From an uncultured Desulfobacteraceae bacterium (GTDB taxonomy: Bacteria; Desulfobacterota; Desulfobacteria; Desulfobacterales; Desulfatirhabdiaceae): 64,000 bases of DNA. Within the stretch, counting starts at the first letter, position 1. Each line of letters opens with the position of its first letter. Positions 28,238 through 38,800 of this stretch are shown in pieces. The position numbers and the translations under genes are program-made. The notes below the pieces were generated by a model, which was not told where the DNA came from, did no database searches, and saw nothing but the letters and a program-made list of their open reading frames with translations. The stretch lies in contig CAJBLH010000196.1 in assembly GCA_903953895.1 (NCBI GenBank), positions 1 to 64,000 on the forward strand. The letters run 5' to 3'.

Positions 28238-28771
28238 CTATTTGGGAGAGAGGATCATCACCATTGTTCGTCCTTCAAACTTGGCTGCCTGCTCGACAAT
28301 GGCGATTTCCTGGGTTTCCATAACCACTTTTTCCAGCAAATCTTTGGCAGCCTGAGACAGTGTTATCTCACGGCCCCTGAAGACCACAGTCAGTTTTACT
28401 TTATCTTTTTTATCGATAAACTTTCGAATATGATCGATTTTAGTTTGCAGGTCGTGTTCGCTGGTCTTGGGACGTATTTTTATTTCCTTGATCTGGAAAG
28501 AACTCTGCTTTTTTTTGGCCTCCTGCTTTTTCTTGGTTTGCTCGTATCGATAACGGCCATAATCCATTATCTTGCAAACCGGAGGGGCCGCATTGGGTGA
28601 AATCTCAACAAGATCAAGCCCAAAATCATTGGCTACAGCCAGCGCTTTGTATGTAGGGATTACGCCTATCTGATTACCATCCGGATCGATTACCCGCACC
28701 TCTTTAGCGCGAATATCCCGGTTGATATTGGTCTTATCGGTTTTGACTGGTCTTTTGGTTGTTGGAACTAT
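28238..28771 (-). CDS. infC: Translation initiation factor IF-3
   Basis: IF-3 binds the 30S subunit and checks start codons. The N-domain (INRDIRAKEVRVIDPDG), the linker helix rich in Lys and Gln, and the C-domain (EIKIRPKTSEHDLQTKI, then VKLTVVFRGRE) are complete. I prefer an AUA start at 28771: a perfect AGGAGGT lies seven bases upstream. The alternative ATG at 28792 lies upstream of that ribosome-binding site and has no convincing site of its own. In E. coli infC starts on AUU, which lets IF-3 repress its own translation; an AUA start would work the same way. The AUA reading gives 177 residues; the ATG reading adds seven (MSSGGAG). Confidence 0.93.
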   Translation of the reverse strand: MVPTTKRPVKTDKTNINRDIRAKEVRVIDPDGNQIGVIPTYKALAVANDFGLDLVEISPNAAPPVCKIMDYGRYRYEQTKKKQEAKKKQSSFQIKEIKIRPKTSEHDLQTKIDHIRKFIDKKDKVKLTVVFRGREITLSQAAKDLLEKVVMETQEIAIVEQAAKFEGRTMVMILSPK

Positions 28772-28786
28772 GCCTGCACCTCCTGA
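28772..28786 (-). promoter_or_regulatory. Strong ribosome-binding site that decides the infC start
   Basis: AGGAGGT is followed by GCAGGC and then ATA on the minus strand. It lies downstream of the ATG at 28792 and would serve only the AUA codon. Confidence 0.55.
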
Positions 28787-28922
28787 TGACATATATTATT
28801 CTGATACCTTCTGCACCGAAGATAAAAAACAACTGTTCCGGGGCCGGTAACCATCTGAAACTTGACGAAAACAGAATTTTTTTCCGGTTCATCAAACAAT
28901 CTAAACAGTTAAATCTCTTAAG

Positions 28923-28951
28923 ATGCTATATGACAACGTTAAGAAATGCAA
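28923..28951 (-). promoter_or_regulatory. infC: Candidate sigma-70 promoter for infC operon
   Basis: On the minus strand TTGCAT, a 17-base spacer and TAGCAT match the -35/-10 pattern. Initiation near 28916 would give a leader of about 145 bases before the infC start. The rest of the 363-base gap to the ferredoxin gene (28793-29155) shows no gene. Confidence 0.45.
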
Positions 28952-29155
28952 GCGAAAAATAACAGTCTGTTGTAAATTTTGATTTTGCAGCCCTGACAAA
29001 AAGTGATCCGTTCTTGGCAGATATTATCCACCTTGACACGATCGATAATATTCCTGTAGTGAAAAAGAATCAACCCGTTTCCGATCTTACAGACTGTATC
29101 AAGGAATGTAAAGACAGCACACTGTGTTTCAACATGAAGCCACTTTCAATTATTT

Positions 29156-29362
29156 ATGGTGCAGAAGATGACACGGATCAAAAAACCCGTTATAGATTTG
29201 AGCGACTGTATTCTTTGCGGCGTATGCCAGGATGTTTGCCCGGAAGTTTTCTGGCTGAACGACGCCGGCTATATTGAGATATTGGAATTGTTGGATTATC
29301 CCTGTTCCGGGGTGGATGATGCCATCAAAAATTGTCCGGCGGATTGTATTGCCTGGGAGTGA
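29156..29362 (+). CDS. Small [4Fe-4S] ferredoxin
   Basis: A 68-residue electron carrier. Cysteines are in DCILCGVCQDVCPEVF (near residues 17-32) and in NCPADCI at the C-terminus, as in monocluster ferredoxins of the Clostridium/Desulfovibrio type. ATG 29171 (MTRIKKPVIDLSD) is an alternative start. It is divergent from infC and followed after one base by the DVU0298-family gene, so the two are probably translated together. Confidence 0.85.
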   Translation: MVQKMTRIKKPVIDLSDCILCGVCQDVCPEVFWLNDAGYIEILELLDYPCSGVDDAIKNCPADCIAWE

Positions 29363-29363
29363 T

Positions 29364-30041
29364 ATGACTGAGGCCAATTGTACGATTCGACATCTGAAAG
29401 AAAAACTGGTGACGCTGTTCTCAGAGGAGAACCCGCAAGCGACACTGATCGCCATTTGCCACATGCCGCCTCGGAAGGTTGTCAATGCGCTGTTACCTTT
29501 TTTCTGTAGCCAGGAGCCACACCATTTCTGGCAGGCCGTTACCGCAATGGGGGCGGTGGTGTCCCTTCTTGCGGCGGAAAATGCGGAATCTGCACGCGTG
29601 GTGATGCGGCGGCTGATGTGGAACCTTAACGACGAATCCGGAGGTATCGGCTGGGGCTCTGCGGAAGCCATGGGCGAAATTATGGCCAGAAACGAACTGA
29701 TGGCCGATGAATATGCTCACGTGCTGATCTCCTATATCGATCCCGGCGGCAATTTTATCGACAATCCAGCATTGCAACGGGGCATTCTCTGGGCATTGGG
29801 CAGGATGGCCCCGGAGCGGCCCCGGCAGACAGGTGCGGCATCCGAGTTATTGGTTCCATTTCTATCTTCTCCGGATACCATTCTTAGAGGGCTGGCTGCC
29901 CGGGCTGCCGCAGCCATGCCCTGCCATGCCACAAATCCCTTGATCAGAACTCTTTATAGTGATAACGAAGTGATATCCCTTTATATGAGTGGGAAACTAT
30001 GTGAAAGAACCATCGGCAGCCTGGCGCAATCGTGCCCGTGA
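29364..30041 (+). CDS. DVU0298-family HEAT-repeat-like protein
   Basis: A 225-residue helical protein resembling the DVU0298 family of sulfate-reducing bacteria. Its characteristic segment NDESGGIGWGSAEAMGEIMA is near residues 88-107, in a series of short HEAT-like helices. The longer open frame starting at 29274 overlaps the ferredoxin gene; ATG 29364 has GGGAG just upstream and is the better start. The function is unknown. Its pairing with the ferredoxin suggests a redox-linked role, which is only inference. The efflux genes start 29 bases downstream. Confidence 0.75.
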   Translation: MTEANCTIRHLKEKLVTLFSEENPQATLIAICHMPPRKVVNALLPFFCSQEPHHFWQAVTAMGAVVSLLAAENAESARVVMRRLMWNLNDESGGIGWGSAEAMGEIMARNELMADEYAHVLISYIDPGGNFIDNPALQRGILWALGRMAPERPRQTGAASELLVPFLSSPDTILRGLAARAAAAMPCHATNPLIRTLYSDNEVISLYMSGKLCERTIGSLAQSCP

Positions 30042-30070
30042 TTCATTAAAACGACCAAGGGAATTGCTCT

Positions 30071-31417
30071 ATGAAACGAATGTCTGTTCTGCTGTATGTT
30101 GCTTGTCTTTGCTTTTTTTCCATCAAACTTTCGGCCGCAGACATCCCGTCACTATCCCTGTCCGACGCCATACAACTGGCCGACAAGCAGAACCCCCGAA
30201 TCAAGGCCGCACTTTCTCAAGTTACCGCAGCCCAGCATCGGATTACCCAGGCCGAATCCGGTTATTTGCCCCAGGTATTTTTTACCGAAACCTTCAACCA
30301 TACCAACAATCCCATGTGGGCATTCGGAAACCGGATCAATCAGGCTGTTATCACTCAGAATGACTTTGATCCCGACCGGTTGAACCACCCCGACGCCATC
30401 AGTAATTTCAATTCCGCATTTTCCATGGAATGGTCTATATTCCAGGGAGGCCAGACCCGAATCGGCGTGAACCAGGCCAAGCACGACAGGGAGGCTCAGA
30501 ACCATTTTTTAAAACGAACCCGGCAGGAATCCGTTGCGGCGGCGGCAACCGCCTATACCGGGCTGGTTCTGGCCCATCACCATCTGGAGGTCATCCGCAA
30601 ATCCATGGAAACCGCTCACGTACACATGGAGATGATTCGCAAACGGTATGATAATGGTCTTGCCGTCAAAAGCGACCTGCTCCGGACCCAGGTGCATATT
30701 GCCGAACTCGATCAGGAGCGAATTCAGGCCGAAAGCCGAATCTCTATGGCGACTGCGGCCTTGAACGCCGCCATGGGCATGCCGCAGGGCAGCAACTGGC
30801 TTCTGACAACCGGCCTCATCAAAAGCGAACCCATCATCGACCCTGTCGAGGACTGGATCGCTCTGGCCCAGTCTCATCGACCCGATATGCAGTATCTTCA
30901 TATTCAGGAAACAATTGCCGACGCCGAAGTCCAAAAATCAAAAGCCGCCCATCTTCCCCATATCAACTTGATCGGCAGTTACGAACTGAATTCGCCGGAT
31001 TTCAGAAACAGCGCAGACAGTTATACTGTCGGCGCCATGATGCGGATGAATCTTTACAGCGGCGAACGGATGAGTGCTCGAACCCGGGAGGCCGAAGCCA
31101 TGCTCAGCCGAGTCCGGGCCCTGCAAAGCGATATGGCGGCAGGCATCGAAGTTCAGACCCGGGAGGCTTTTTTGCTGGCCCAAAGCGCCTGGAACCGGAT
31201 AACCGTGGCCGAAACAGCCGTTTCCCAGTCCGAAGAAGGGCTTCGCATTGTCAGAGACCGATACGAAAACGGGCTGCTCACCCTGGTCAGCCTTCTGGAT
31301 GCGGAGGTATCCCTTCAATCCGCCCTTACCAACCGATACCGGACGCTGCACGACTATCTGGCGGCGCGCATTCAGTTGTCACTGGCCAGTGGAACGCTGG
31401 ATACGAATTTTCAGTAA
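30071..31417 (+). CDS. TolC-family outer-membrane efflux protein
   Basis: A 448-residue outer-membrane channel of a tripartite exporter. A signal peptide (LLYVACLCFFSIKLSAA) precedes two OEP repeats. The first opens with LSLSDAIQLADKQNPRIKAA and contains the long helix KRYDNGLAVKSDLLRTQVHI. The second has the matching RDRYENGLLTLVSLLDAEVS. These paired YDNG/YENG helix motifs identify the family. It is followed by the adaptor and pump genes. Confidence 0.92.
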   Translation: MKRMSVLLYVACLCFFSIKLSAADIPSLSLSDAIQLADKQNPRIKAALSQVTAAQHRITQAESGYLPQVFFTETFNHTNNPMWAFGNRINQAVITQNDFDPDRLNHPDAISNFNSAFSMEWSIFQGGQTRIGVNQAKHDREAQNHFLKRTRQESVAAAATAYTGLVLAHHHLEVIRKSMETAHVHMEMIRKRYDNGLAVKSDLLRTQVHIAELDQERIQAESRISMATAALNAAMGMPQGSNWLLTTGLIKSEPIIDPVEDWIALAQSHRPDMQYLHIQETIADAEVQKSKAAHLPHINLIGSYELNSPDFRNSADSYTVGAMMRMNLYSGERMSARTREAEAMLSRVRALQSDMAAGIEVQTREAFLLAQSAWNRITVAETAVSQSEEGLRIVRDRYENGLLTLVSLLDAEVSLQSALTNRYRTLHDYLAARIQLSLASGTLDTNFQ

Positions 31418-31448
31418 TATCATCAGATGATTTACGATGGAGACGGTT

Positions 31449-32615
31449 ATGTTGAAACAACGTTTGATGTATGGATTGGCAGGCATGATGTGCATACTGG
31501 TGATCGGGTGCAGCGAAAAAATCGACCCCGGCGTCGTAAAATCATCTCAGGCGCAGTCAATCAAAACGCTGGTGGCCACAGCCGCCATCAGCCAGGAACC
31601 CATCTATTACGAGGCGACCGGAACCGTATCCGCGCTTACCGCCAGCACGCTTTCCTGTAAAATCATGGGCGTGGTGAAAGCGGTGTACGTTAAAGAAGGC
31701 GACCGGGTCCAAAAAGATCAGCTTCTTGTGGAAATCGACCCAAGACAGGTCAAAGCACAGCTCCTTCAGACGGAAGCCGCCCTGTCAGAGGCCAAAAAGG
31801 CCGAGGCGGCCGCGCTTTCTGCTCAGCAGGCGGCCAAAGCAAATGCCGATCTGGCCAGAGCCACGTATGACCGCTACGTGAATCTGATGAAAACTGAATC
31901 CGCCAGCCGTCAGGAATTTGATGAAATCAGCGCCCGGTTCCGCCAGGCTGAAGCGTCATTCGGCCAGGCTCAGTCCATGGTCGAAGCGGCCCGGTTTCGG
32001 ATTCAGCAGGCTGAGGCTGCGGTGGCCGGCGCCGGTGTCAGCGAAAAAGACGCCAGGCTATTTGCCCCTTTTGACGGGGTTATCTCCGCCAAGCTCGTGG
32101 ACCCCGGCAGCCTGGCGTCTCCCGGCGCCCCGCTCTTAAAGATTGAGAGCGCGGAAGCATTTCGGGTGGACATGAGCGTTGCGGAAAGTTTTCTGCAATA
32201 CATTACACTGGATCAAACTGTTTCGGTTTCCATTCCCGCCGCCGGCAACCTATCTGTCGAGGGAGCGGTTCAGGCCATTTACCCGGCTGCGGATGCCTCC
32301 AGCCGTTCCTTTACGGTTCAGGTCGCCATTGCCTTTCACCCGGCCATCCACACCGGTATGTTCAGCCGTGTAACCCTTTCCCGGGGCAATCAGAAGAAAC
32401 TGCTGATCCCCTCCAGCGCGCTCATCCAGCAAGGGCAACTGACCGGGATTTTTCTGCTGGATTCCGATCACATCGCCCGGTTCCGCATTCTAAGAACCGG
32501 CCAGACATCCGGGGACACGGTTGAGGCTCTGTCCGGCATCCGGCCTGGTGATCGGTTTGTGGTGATGCCTCCGCCGAATCTTATCGACGGCCTTCGGGTG
32601 GAGGTGCCGTTATGA
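31449..32615 (+). CDS. RND efflux periplasmic adaptor (membrane fusion) lipoprotein
   Basis: A 388-residue adaptor joining the inner-membrane pump to the TolC channel. The signal peptide ends in a lipobox (LVIGC), so the mature protein is lipid-anchored. A biotinyl-lipoyl half-motif ([20 protein letters not shown]), an alpha-helical hairpin rich in Ala, Glu and Gln, and a second lipoyl half ([19 protein letters not shown]) follow in order. ATG 31449 has GGAG six bases upstream and is preferred to ATG 31437. It overlaps the pump gene by 4 bases. Confidence 0.92.
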   Translation: MLKQRLMYGLAGMMCILVIGCSEKIDPGVVKSSQAQSIKTLVATAAISQEPIYYEATGTVSALTASTLSCKIMGVVKAVYVKEGDRVQKDQLLVEIDPRQVKAQLLQTEAALSEAKKAEAAALSAQQAAKANADLARATYDRYVNLMKTESASRQEFDEISARFRQAEASFGQAQSMVEAARFRIQQAEAAVAGAGVSEKDARLFAPFDGVISAKLVDPGSLASPGAPLLKIESAEAFRVDMSVAESFLQYITLDQTVSVSIPAAGNLSVEGAVQAIYPAADASSRSFTVQVAIAFHPAIHTGMFSRVTLSRGNQKKLLIPSSALIQQGQLTGIFLLDSDHIARFRILRTGQTSGDTVEALSGIRPGDRFVVMPPPNLIDGLRVEVPL

Positions 32616-35600
32616 CTCACCCTGGCGTAGCCGGCAAGATCGCCGGCTATTTCATCAACTCCAAGCTGACCCCGCTTTTCATCATCACATCGGTCCTTCT
32701 GGGAATCGCTGCGGTCATTGCCCTGCCCCGCGAAGAAGAACCCCAGATCATCGTTCCCATGATCGATATTTTTGTAAAAATGCCCGGGGCCTGCGCCAAG
32801 GAAGTGGAAGAACGAACCACGCGGCCCATGGAGAAACTGCTCTGGGAGATCCCCGGTGTCGAGTACGTCTATTCCACTTCCAGCCCGGGCATGTCCATGG
32901 CGGTGGTGCGGTTTTATGTTGGCCAGGATGAGGAAAAATCCATTGTCCGCCTTCAATCCAAGTTGATGGCCAATATGGACCGGATTCCACCATCGGTTTC
33001 TCCGCCGTTGATCAAACCGCGTTACATCGATGATGTCCCGATTCTGGCCCTGACGTTCTGGGGGAAAGATGCCGACCACTATGTCCTTCGCCGGGTAGCC
33101 GCTGAAGTGGATGATTTGATCAAGCGGGAGGAAAATGTTTCCATTACCACCCTCATCGGCGGATACCGGCGGCAACTGACGGTTGATCTCGATCCGGTCC
33201 GGCTCTCCGCCTTTGAGCTGGATCCAGGCCGGATATCCGCCATGGTCTGTGCTGCCAATCAGGAATCCGACGCCGGCGCCTATCCTTCGCCTGAGGGCCA
33301 AATTCAGGTGCATGTCACTGGTTTTCTGAAAACCATCACCGATGTCGAAGGCATTGTTGTCGGCGTTTTTAACGGAAAACCGATTTATCTGCGGGATGTC
33401 GCCACCATCTCCGACGGCCCGGCCGACCCCGACCAGTACGTGTTTTTCGGCATGGGTCCGGCAGCTTCCGAAAAGAAACTCCGTCCGGAGGATGCCGCTT
33501 CAAACGGCGTCCATCCCGCGGTCACGCTGACGATCGCCAAGCGCAAAGGGGCCAATGCCATTTCGGTGGCGCACCAAATTTTAAAGCGGGTCGAGGATGC
33601 CAAAGGCTCTGTCATCCCAAGTGATATCCGGATGACCATTACCCGGCATTATGGGGAAACCGCAAAGGAAAAATCCGATGAACTGCTGCTTCATATGCTC
33701 ATCGCCATTGTTTCCGTCAGTATCCTCATATGGTTTACCCTGGGACACCGGGAGTCGGGTGTTGTCGCTTTTGCCATCCCGGTAACCCTGGCCCTGACGC
33801 TGACCGTATTCTATCTCTACGGCTACACACTGAACCGCATCACCTTGTTTGCGCTCATTTTCTCCATCGGCATTCTGGTGGACGACGCCATCGTGGTGGT
33901 TGAAAACATGGTGCGGCATTTCCGTCTGCCGGAAAACACCGGCCGGCCCCGACGCGATGTGGCCATCGAAGCCGTGGATGAGGTCGGCAATCCCACCATT
34001 CTGGCAACCCTTACCGTCATTGCCGCCATTCTTCCCATGGCGTTCGTGGGCGGACTGATGGGCCCCTATATGCGACCGATTCCAGTGGGAGCCACAGCCG
34101 CGATGATTTTTTCGCTTCTGGTCGCCTTCATCGTCACCCCCTGGGCGTCGTTGCGGCTCATTGGCCATCATGACGGCCCGGCCCATGCGGAAACCGAAGA
34201 CTGGAGCACCCAGCTTTACCGTAAGGTCATGACCCCCCTGATCGAAACCGCTTTCTGGCGATGGATTTTTCTGCTGGCTGTAGCGGCCATGCTGCTGATC
34301 GCCTGCGCCATGGTGGGCATCGGATGGGTGAAGGTCAAGATGCTTCCCTTTGACAACAAGAGCGAATTTCAGGTTATCCTGGACATGCCGGAATCTGCCA
34401 CCCTGGAGGAAACCACGGCTGCTAGCCTGGCTATGGGAGATTATCTGAAGACCGTCCATGAAGTGATTGACTATCAGGTACATGCCGGAATTTCCGGCCC
34501 CTTCAATTTCAACGGACTGGTCCGGCATTACGATTTAAGAAAAAGCCCGCATATGGCCGACATTCAGGTCAATCTTGTCGGCAAAGATAAACGCGACCGG
34601 CAAAGCCATGAAATCGCCAAGCAGGTCCGGCCCCATCTTGAAAAAATCGCCGCCCGCTTCAATGCCCGGGTTAAAGTGGCTGAAGTGCCGCCGGGACCGC
34701 CGGTACTGTCTACCCTGATCGCCGAAGTCTACGGCCCCGACTACCCGCGTCAGCGCGAAATCGCTCTTCAAATCCGCCAGGTTTTCGAGAATACCGCCGG
34801 TGTGGTGGATGTAGACTGGTACATGGAAGACAGCCAACCCCGATTCGATCTGGAGGTGGATAAGGAAAAAGCGGCTCTCCACGGCATCAGCGCCGCTCAG
34901 GTGTCAAGCACTTTGGAAATGGCGCTTTCCGGAAAACAGGTCGGACTGATGCACAAACCGCGGGAAAAAGAAGATGTTCCCCTCATGCTTCAGCTCCCTC
35001 TGAAGGACCGTGCCGGCATAGACAGGCTTGAGAGCATCAAGATCGCCGGAACCGGAAACCGGCTGGTTCCCCTGTCAGCATTGGTCATAGCCAACAAGAC
35101 GGAGTCTGAGCGCAGTATTTATCATAAAAATCTGATGCCGGTGGTCTACGTGATCGGAGATGTGGCCGGAGAAAAGGAAAGCCCGGTCTATGCTATCCTG
35201 GAAATGCAGAAAAAAATCGAGACCATTATCCTTCCGGAAGGATACAAGATCGAACAGCACACGGCAAACCTTCCGGACAGCGACCGAAAATTCACCATGA
35301 AATGGGACGGAGAATGGCACATTACCTATGAAGTGTTTCGGGATATGGGCCTTGCCTTTGCAGTGGTACTGGTCATTATTTTTGTACTCGTGGTAGGCTG
35401 GTTTCAGTCCTTTTCCACACCGGTCGTGATCATGATGGCCATTCCTTTTTCCCTGATCGGCATTCTGCCGGCTCACTGGTTGATGGGCGCTTTTTTTACC
35501 GCCACATCCATGATCGGATTCATTGCCGGAGCCGGCATCGTGGTTCGCAATTCCATCATTCTGGTGGATTTTATCGAACTCCGCGTGGCCCAGGGCATGC

Positions 35601-35839
35601 CCCTGGATCTGGCGGTCATCGATGCCGGAGCCGTTCGCTTCCGGCCCATGATGCTGACGGCTGCCGCCGTGGTGGTGGGCGCCTCCGTCATTTTATTCGA
35701 TCCCATTTTCCAGGGACTCGCCATCAGCCTGATGGCCGGGGAAGTGGCGTCGCTTCTGTTTTCCCGGATGACGGTGCCGATTCTGTATTACCTGGACAAA
35801 CGCTGGGAAACCTCGCATATGGTTCATCACCGTTCCTGA
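32612..35839 (+). CDS. RND-family efflux pump, inner-membrane subunit
   Basis: A 1075-residue proton-driven exporter of the AcrB/HAE superfamily. It has the expected 12 membrane helices and two large periplasmic loops. Family motifs include the early GAPKEVEE-like [20 protein letters not shown] and the first-half TM4 aspartates in [14 protein letters not shown]. The second half has [20 protein letters not shown], followed by [12 protein letters not shown]. Substrate is unknown; no heavy-metal-type marker was recognised. The next gene begins 10 bases downstream, so the operon continues. Confidence 0.93.
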   Translation: MTHPGVAGKIAGYFINSKLTPLFIITSVLLGIAAVIALPREEEPQIIVPMIDIFVKMPGACAKEVEERTTRPMEKLLWEIPGVEYVYSTSSPGMSMAVVRFYVGQDEEKSIVRLQSKLMANMDRIPPSVSPPLIKPRYIDDVPILALTFWGKDADHYVLRRVAAEVDDLIKREENVSITTLIGGYRRQLTVDLDPVRLSAFELDPGRISAMVCAANQESDAGAYPSPEGQIQVHVTGFLKTITDVEGIVVGVFNGKPIYLRDVATISDGPADPDQYVFFGMGPAASEKKLRPEDAASNGVHPAVTLTIAKRKGANAISVAHQILKRVEDAKGSVIPSDIRMTITRHYGETAKEKSDELLLHMLIAIVSVSILIWFTLGHRESGVVAFAIPVTLALTLTVFYLYGYTLNRITLFALIFSIGILVDDAIVVVENMVRHFRLPENTGRPRRDVAIEAVDEVGNPTILATLTVIAAILPMAFVGGLMGPYMRPIPVGATAAMIFSLLVAFIVTPWASLRLIGHHDGPAHAETEDWSTQLYRKVMTPLIETAFWRWIFLLAVAAMLLIACAMVGIGWVKVKMLPFDNKSEFQVILDMPESATLEETTAASLAMGDYLKTVHEVIDYQVHAGISGPFNFNGLVRHYDLRKSPHMADIQVNLVGKDKRDRQSHEIAKQVRPHLEKIAARFNARVKVAEVPPGPPVLSTLIAEVYGPDYPRQREIALQIRQVFENTAGVVDVDWYMEDSQPRFDLEVDKEKAALHGISAAQVSSTLEMALSGKQVGLMHKPREKEDVPLMLQLPLKDRAGIDRLESIKIAGTGNRLVPLSALVIANKTESERSIYHKNLMPVVYVIGDVAGEKESPVYAILEMQKKIETIILPEGYKIEQHTANLPDSDRKFTMKWDGEWHITYEVFRDMGLAFAVVLVIIFVLVVGWFQSFSTPVVIMMAIPFSLIGILPAHWLMGAFFTATSMIGFIAGAGIVVRNSIILVDFIELRVAQGMPLDLAVIDAGAVRFRPMMLTAAAVVVGASVILFDPIFQGLAISLMAGEVASLLFSRMTVPILYYLDKRWETSHMVHHRS

Positions 35840-35849
35840 GGAGTCAACC

Positions 35850-38800
35850 ATGCCGTTCAAATCCAGAGCTCTTGAAGTCAATCTTGCCAACTATCGTGTG
35901 GAAGTCCATATCGATCCCCGGTACTTGCCGCTCCAGGAAGTCATGTCCAGGTATTACGGCCTGATGGAGGGTGTGAATGTTTTTTTAACGGAACTGTCCC
36001 ATCCCTATAAAAATTGGAAATTCATCGTTCAGGAATGCCGGAAATACGCCCTGGATTATTTTCATATTTTTCAGAAACATGAAAAGGGTCCGGAAATCGT
36101 CGGCTTGATTATCGACGTATTTCTGACGGCCGGGGCAGACGGCCTTCCGGATGTTCGGGCCGATGCCACAGACAACCTGCTGCTGTTTCTACAAAAAACA
36201 ATCAAAGACGCCGGCGCCGACCTGCCGCGGTTGACTCCGGTTCTATACGCCGCCTTTGACCGGATCGGGCAGCTTCCCGAAGATCATTTTAAGTTTTTTG
36301 CCGAAAGTTTTTATTCCATTAAACGATTGGCCGAACTCTGTCTTCAGACGTCCCTGCCTGCCTGCAGCGCCCTGAACCGCCTCGTCCGTAAATATCTTGA
36401 TTACACGTATGCCTACTGGCTGAGCGAAGATGACCCGATGCTCTGGTTCGAAGCCGAGGCCGAAACTGAGCACCTGCCGATATTCGACGAAATATTCTCG
36501 GATATCTCCCACCGGAAGCTCTCCGGATGCCAGCACCGGATCGATGCCCTGTTCACACCGGATTCCCTGGATAGCCCCGGCCTCCTGGAAAATCTGCTGG
36601 CGCTTCCAACCTACGGCGAGATCGTCGACATTTATAAAAATCTGCCGATGACCTTGTGGAAATCAAGCGAGAACATCACCCGGCGCAATCACTGGAAGGT
36701 GATCTTTCTTTTTCATATCATGAACATTTCTGGCCTGTCTCTGATCCACGAAGAAGCTCTGCGGGAGATCAACCGGACCTTGAGCTGGCTGATCGGCAAC
36801 GAATCTCATCGCAACATCATGCGGCTGATTGAAAAAACATTTTCCATCTTGAAACACCGCACCCGGGAGTTTCCGGCCACTGCATTGAACTGCGCCCTCA
36901 ACATGGGCCATGGCGTGTATAAAACCGATGAAAGCGATCTGGTCAATTTTTTTATCGATTCGGTCATCGATCTGGGCTTCCAAACCCCCATGATCGGCGG
37001 CGTCGGAAGCGACTGGCAGATTCAGGCCAATATCGCTCACATTCAGAACATCCGCATCTGGCTGTCCCTGATCGAACTCAATCCCAAATGGTCGACCCGC
37101 CTGTTGTCCTGCCTGATCATCCATCTTTGTCTGGAAGGTGTTTTCATCAAGGACACGGATCTTTTTCCCCGCGACATCACCCAACTGCTGAACAGTGATA
37201 TCGGCCCGGTCTATAACCTGGTCAAACAACTGGCGCGGATTTTTCCCGCATTTTTCAATGATATCGGGGCCGAAGGTGAGCTTCGGGAAACATCTACCCG
37301 TCTGGATGAAACGACCCGGCGAAAGGATGTGTTGATCCATTTTCTGAGAAAACAAGCCCACGTGGAAAGCAGCAACCGGATTCTCGGCTTTATGGATGCA
37401 GTCCTCGACTTCTGGAAAGCCGGGAACAAAGCCGGCCTGGTATCTTTTGTTCCTCCGGAAATCTACCAGCAGATCGAGACAACCGGCCCTTTCATCGACG
37501 GGGTCCGGCGGATCATGACCACGCTTCGAGAACAAGGGATTTCGCTTCCGGTACAACTGCTGACGTTGAGCGACCATGAACTGAGGGGAATACTGGCAGG
37601 TGTTTCCGGAGAATCGCAGACCGATATCGACCGGATTCAGTTGATGGCCGCCTTCTATAAACTCCTTCACAACAAATATCACCTGGATTATATCGAGATC
37701 ACTCATTACCTGGAGCAACTGAAAGCAGGTGGTTTCCCGGATCTGAACCAGTTGCAAAAAGCACTGGCGCAGCCGAATACCCGAAAAAAGACAGAGATGC
37801 TGATCGACTATCTGGCCTTTTTGAAGGAGCTGATCCTGTCATCGAAAACTTATGACATTCGCGAAGATATCTATAAAAAACGGCATATCACGGTTGACAT
37901 CCCCTCGATGTACGGCAGTTATCACGAAATGAAATTTGACGCCATGGGGCTGACCTTCCGCATCGAATCCCTGGTCAATGTCCTCTTTGAAGAACTCGTT
38001 CAAACCATCGACTTGTCGCTGATCACCCATGTGACCATTCATGAAATTTCAGAGCTGCTGACCCTGTTTGACCGGGCACTGAAGGTGGACGGCATCCATT
38101 CTGTCGAATTCGAACGACAGCAGGAATTTTTAAGCCATTCCCTCGATATCCGGGGGTTTACCTTTACCCAGTACCTGGATATTTTCAAAGGTTTTTCCCT
38201 GGCGGTGAAAAACATCATTCACGACTATTTCAACAATGTCCACGAAGAAAATCTCAACCGCATCATCGCCGCCACCAGCCGGAACCTGATTCTGCCCCGG
38301 TATCTTCCCAGGGACTCGGAAATGGATTCGGAAAAGATCACCCATCGGATCACCGAGATTTTTTTCCGGGATCAGCTCGTTTTTTCATTGGGACTTCAGC
38401 AACTGGATCGGCTTCTGTCCCGGATATTGAACATCCTGTTTCACCAGTTGAACACCCTGCATCCGGATCAACTCCGGCTCCTTCTCCAATATGACCCCAG
38501 CCAGACCCTTACCACGGTGGATCAACGCGGCAAGCACCTTCCCGGCATCATTTTCGTCGGCAACAAGGGGCTCAATCTGGTCAAACTGAAACGCTTCGGG
38601 CTGCCCGTACCCCCCGGCTTCATCATCACCACGGAAGCTTTCCGGTGTCGGGACATCATCGACCATTATCCGCCGGCCCTGGAAAATTTCAGGAGTCAGA
38701 TCGTTCGCCATATTTCAGCTCTTGAAAAAATGACGGGAAAGACCTTCGGCAGCACCCTCAACCCGCTGCTGTTTTCCATTCGCAGCGGCGCCTCCATTTC

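Noticed and set aside
33581-34528. 315-residue minus-strand frame opposite the RND pump
   Set aside because: It is rich in His, Gly and Asp as expected for the complement of membrane-protein codons and has no independent support.
36663-37757. 364-residue minus-strand frame opposite the dikinase-like gene
   Set aside because: It has no motif or ribosome-binding site, and the plus-strand frame is clearly coding on both sides.
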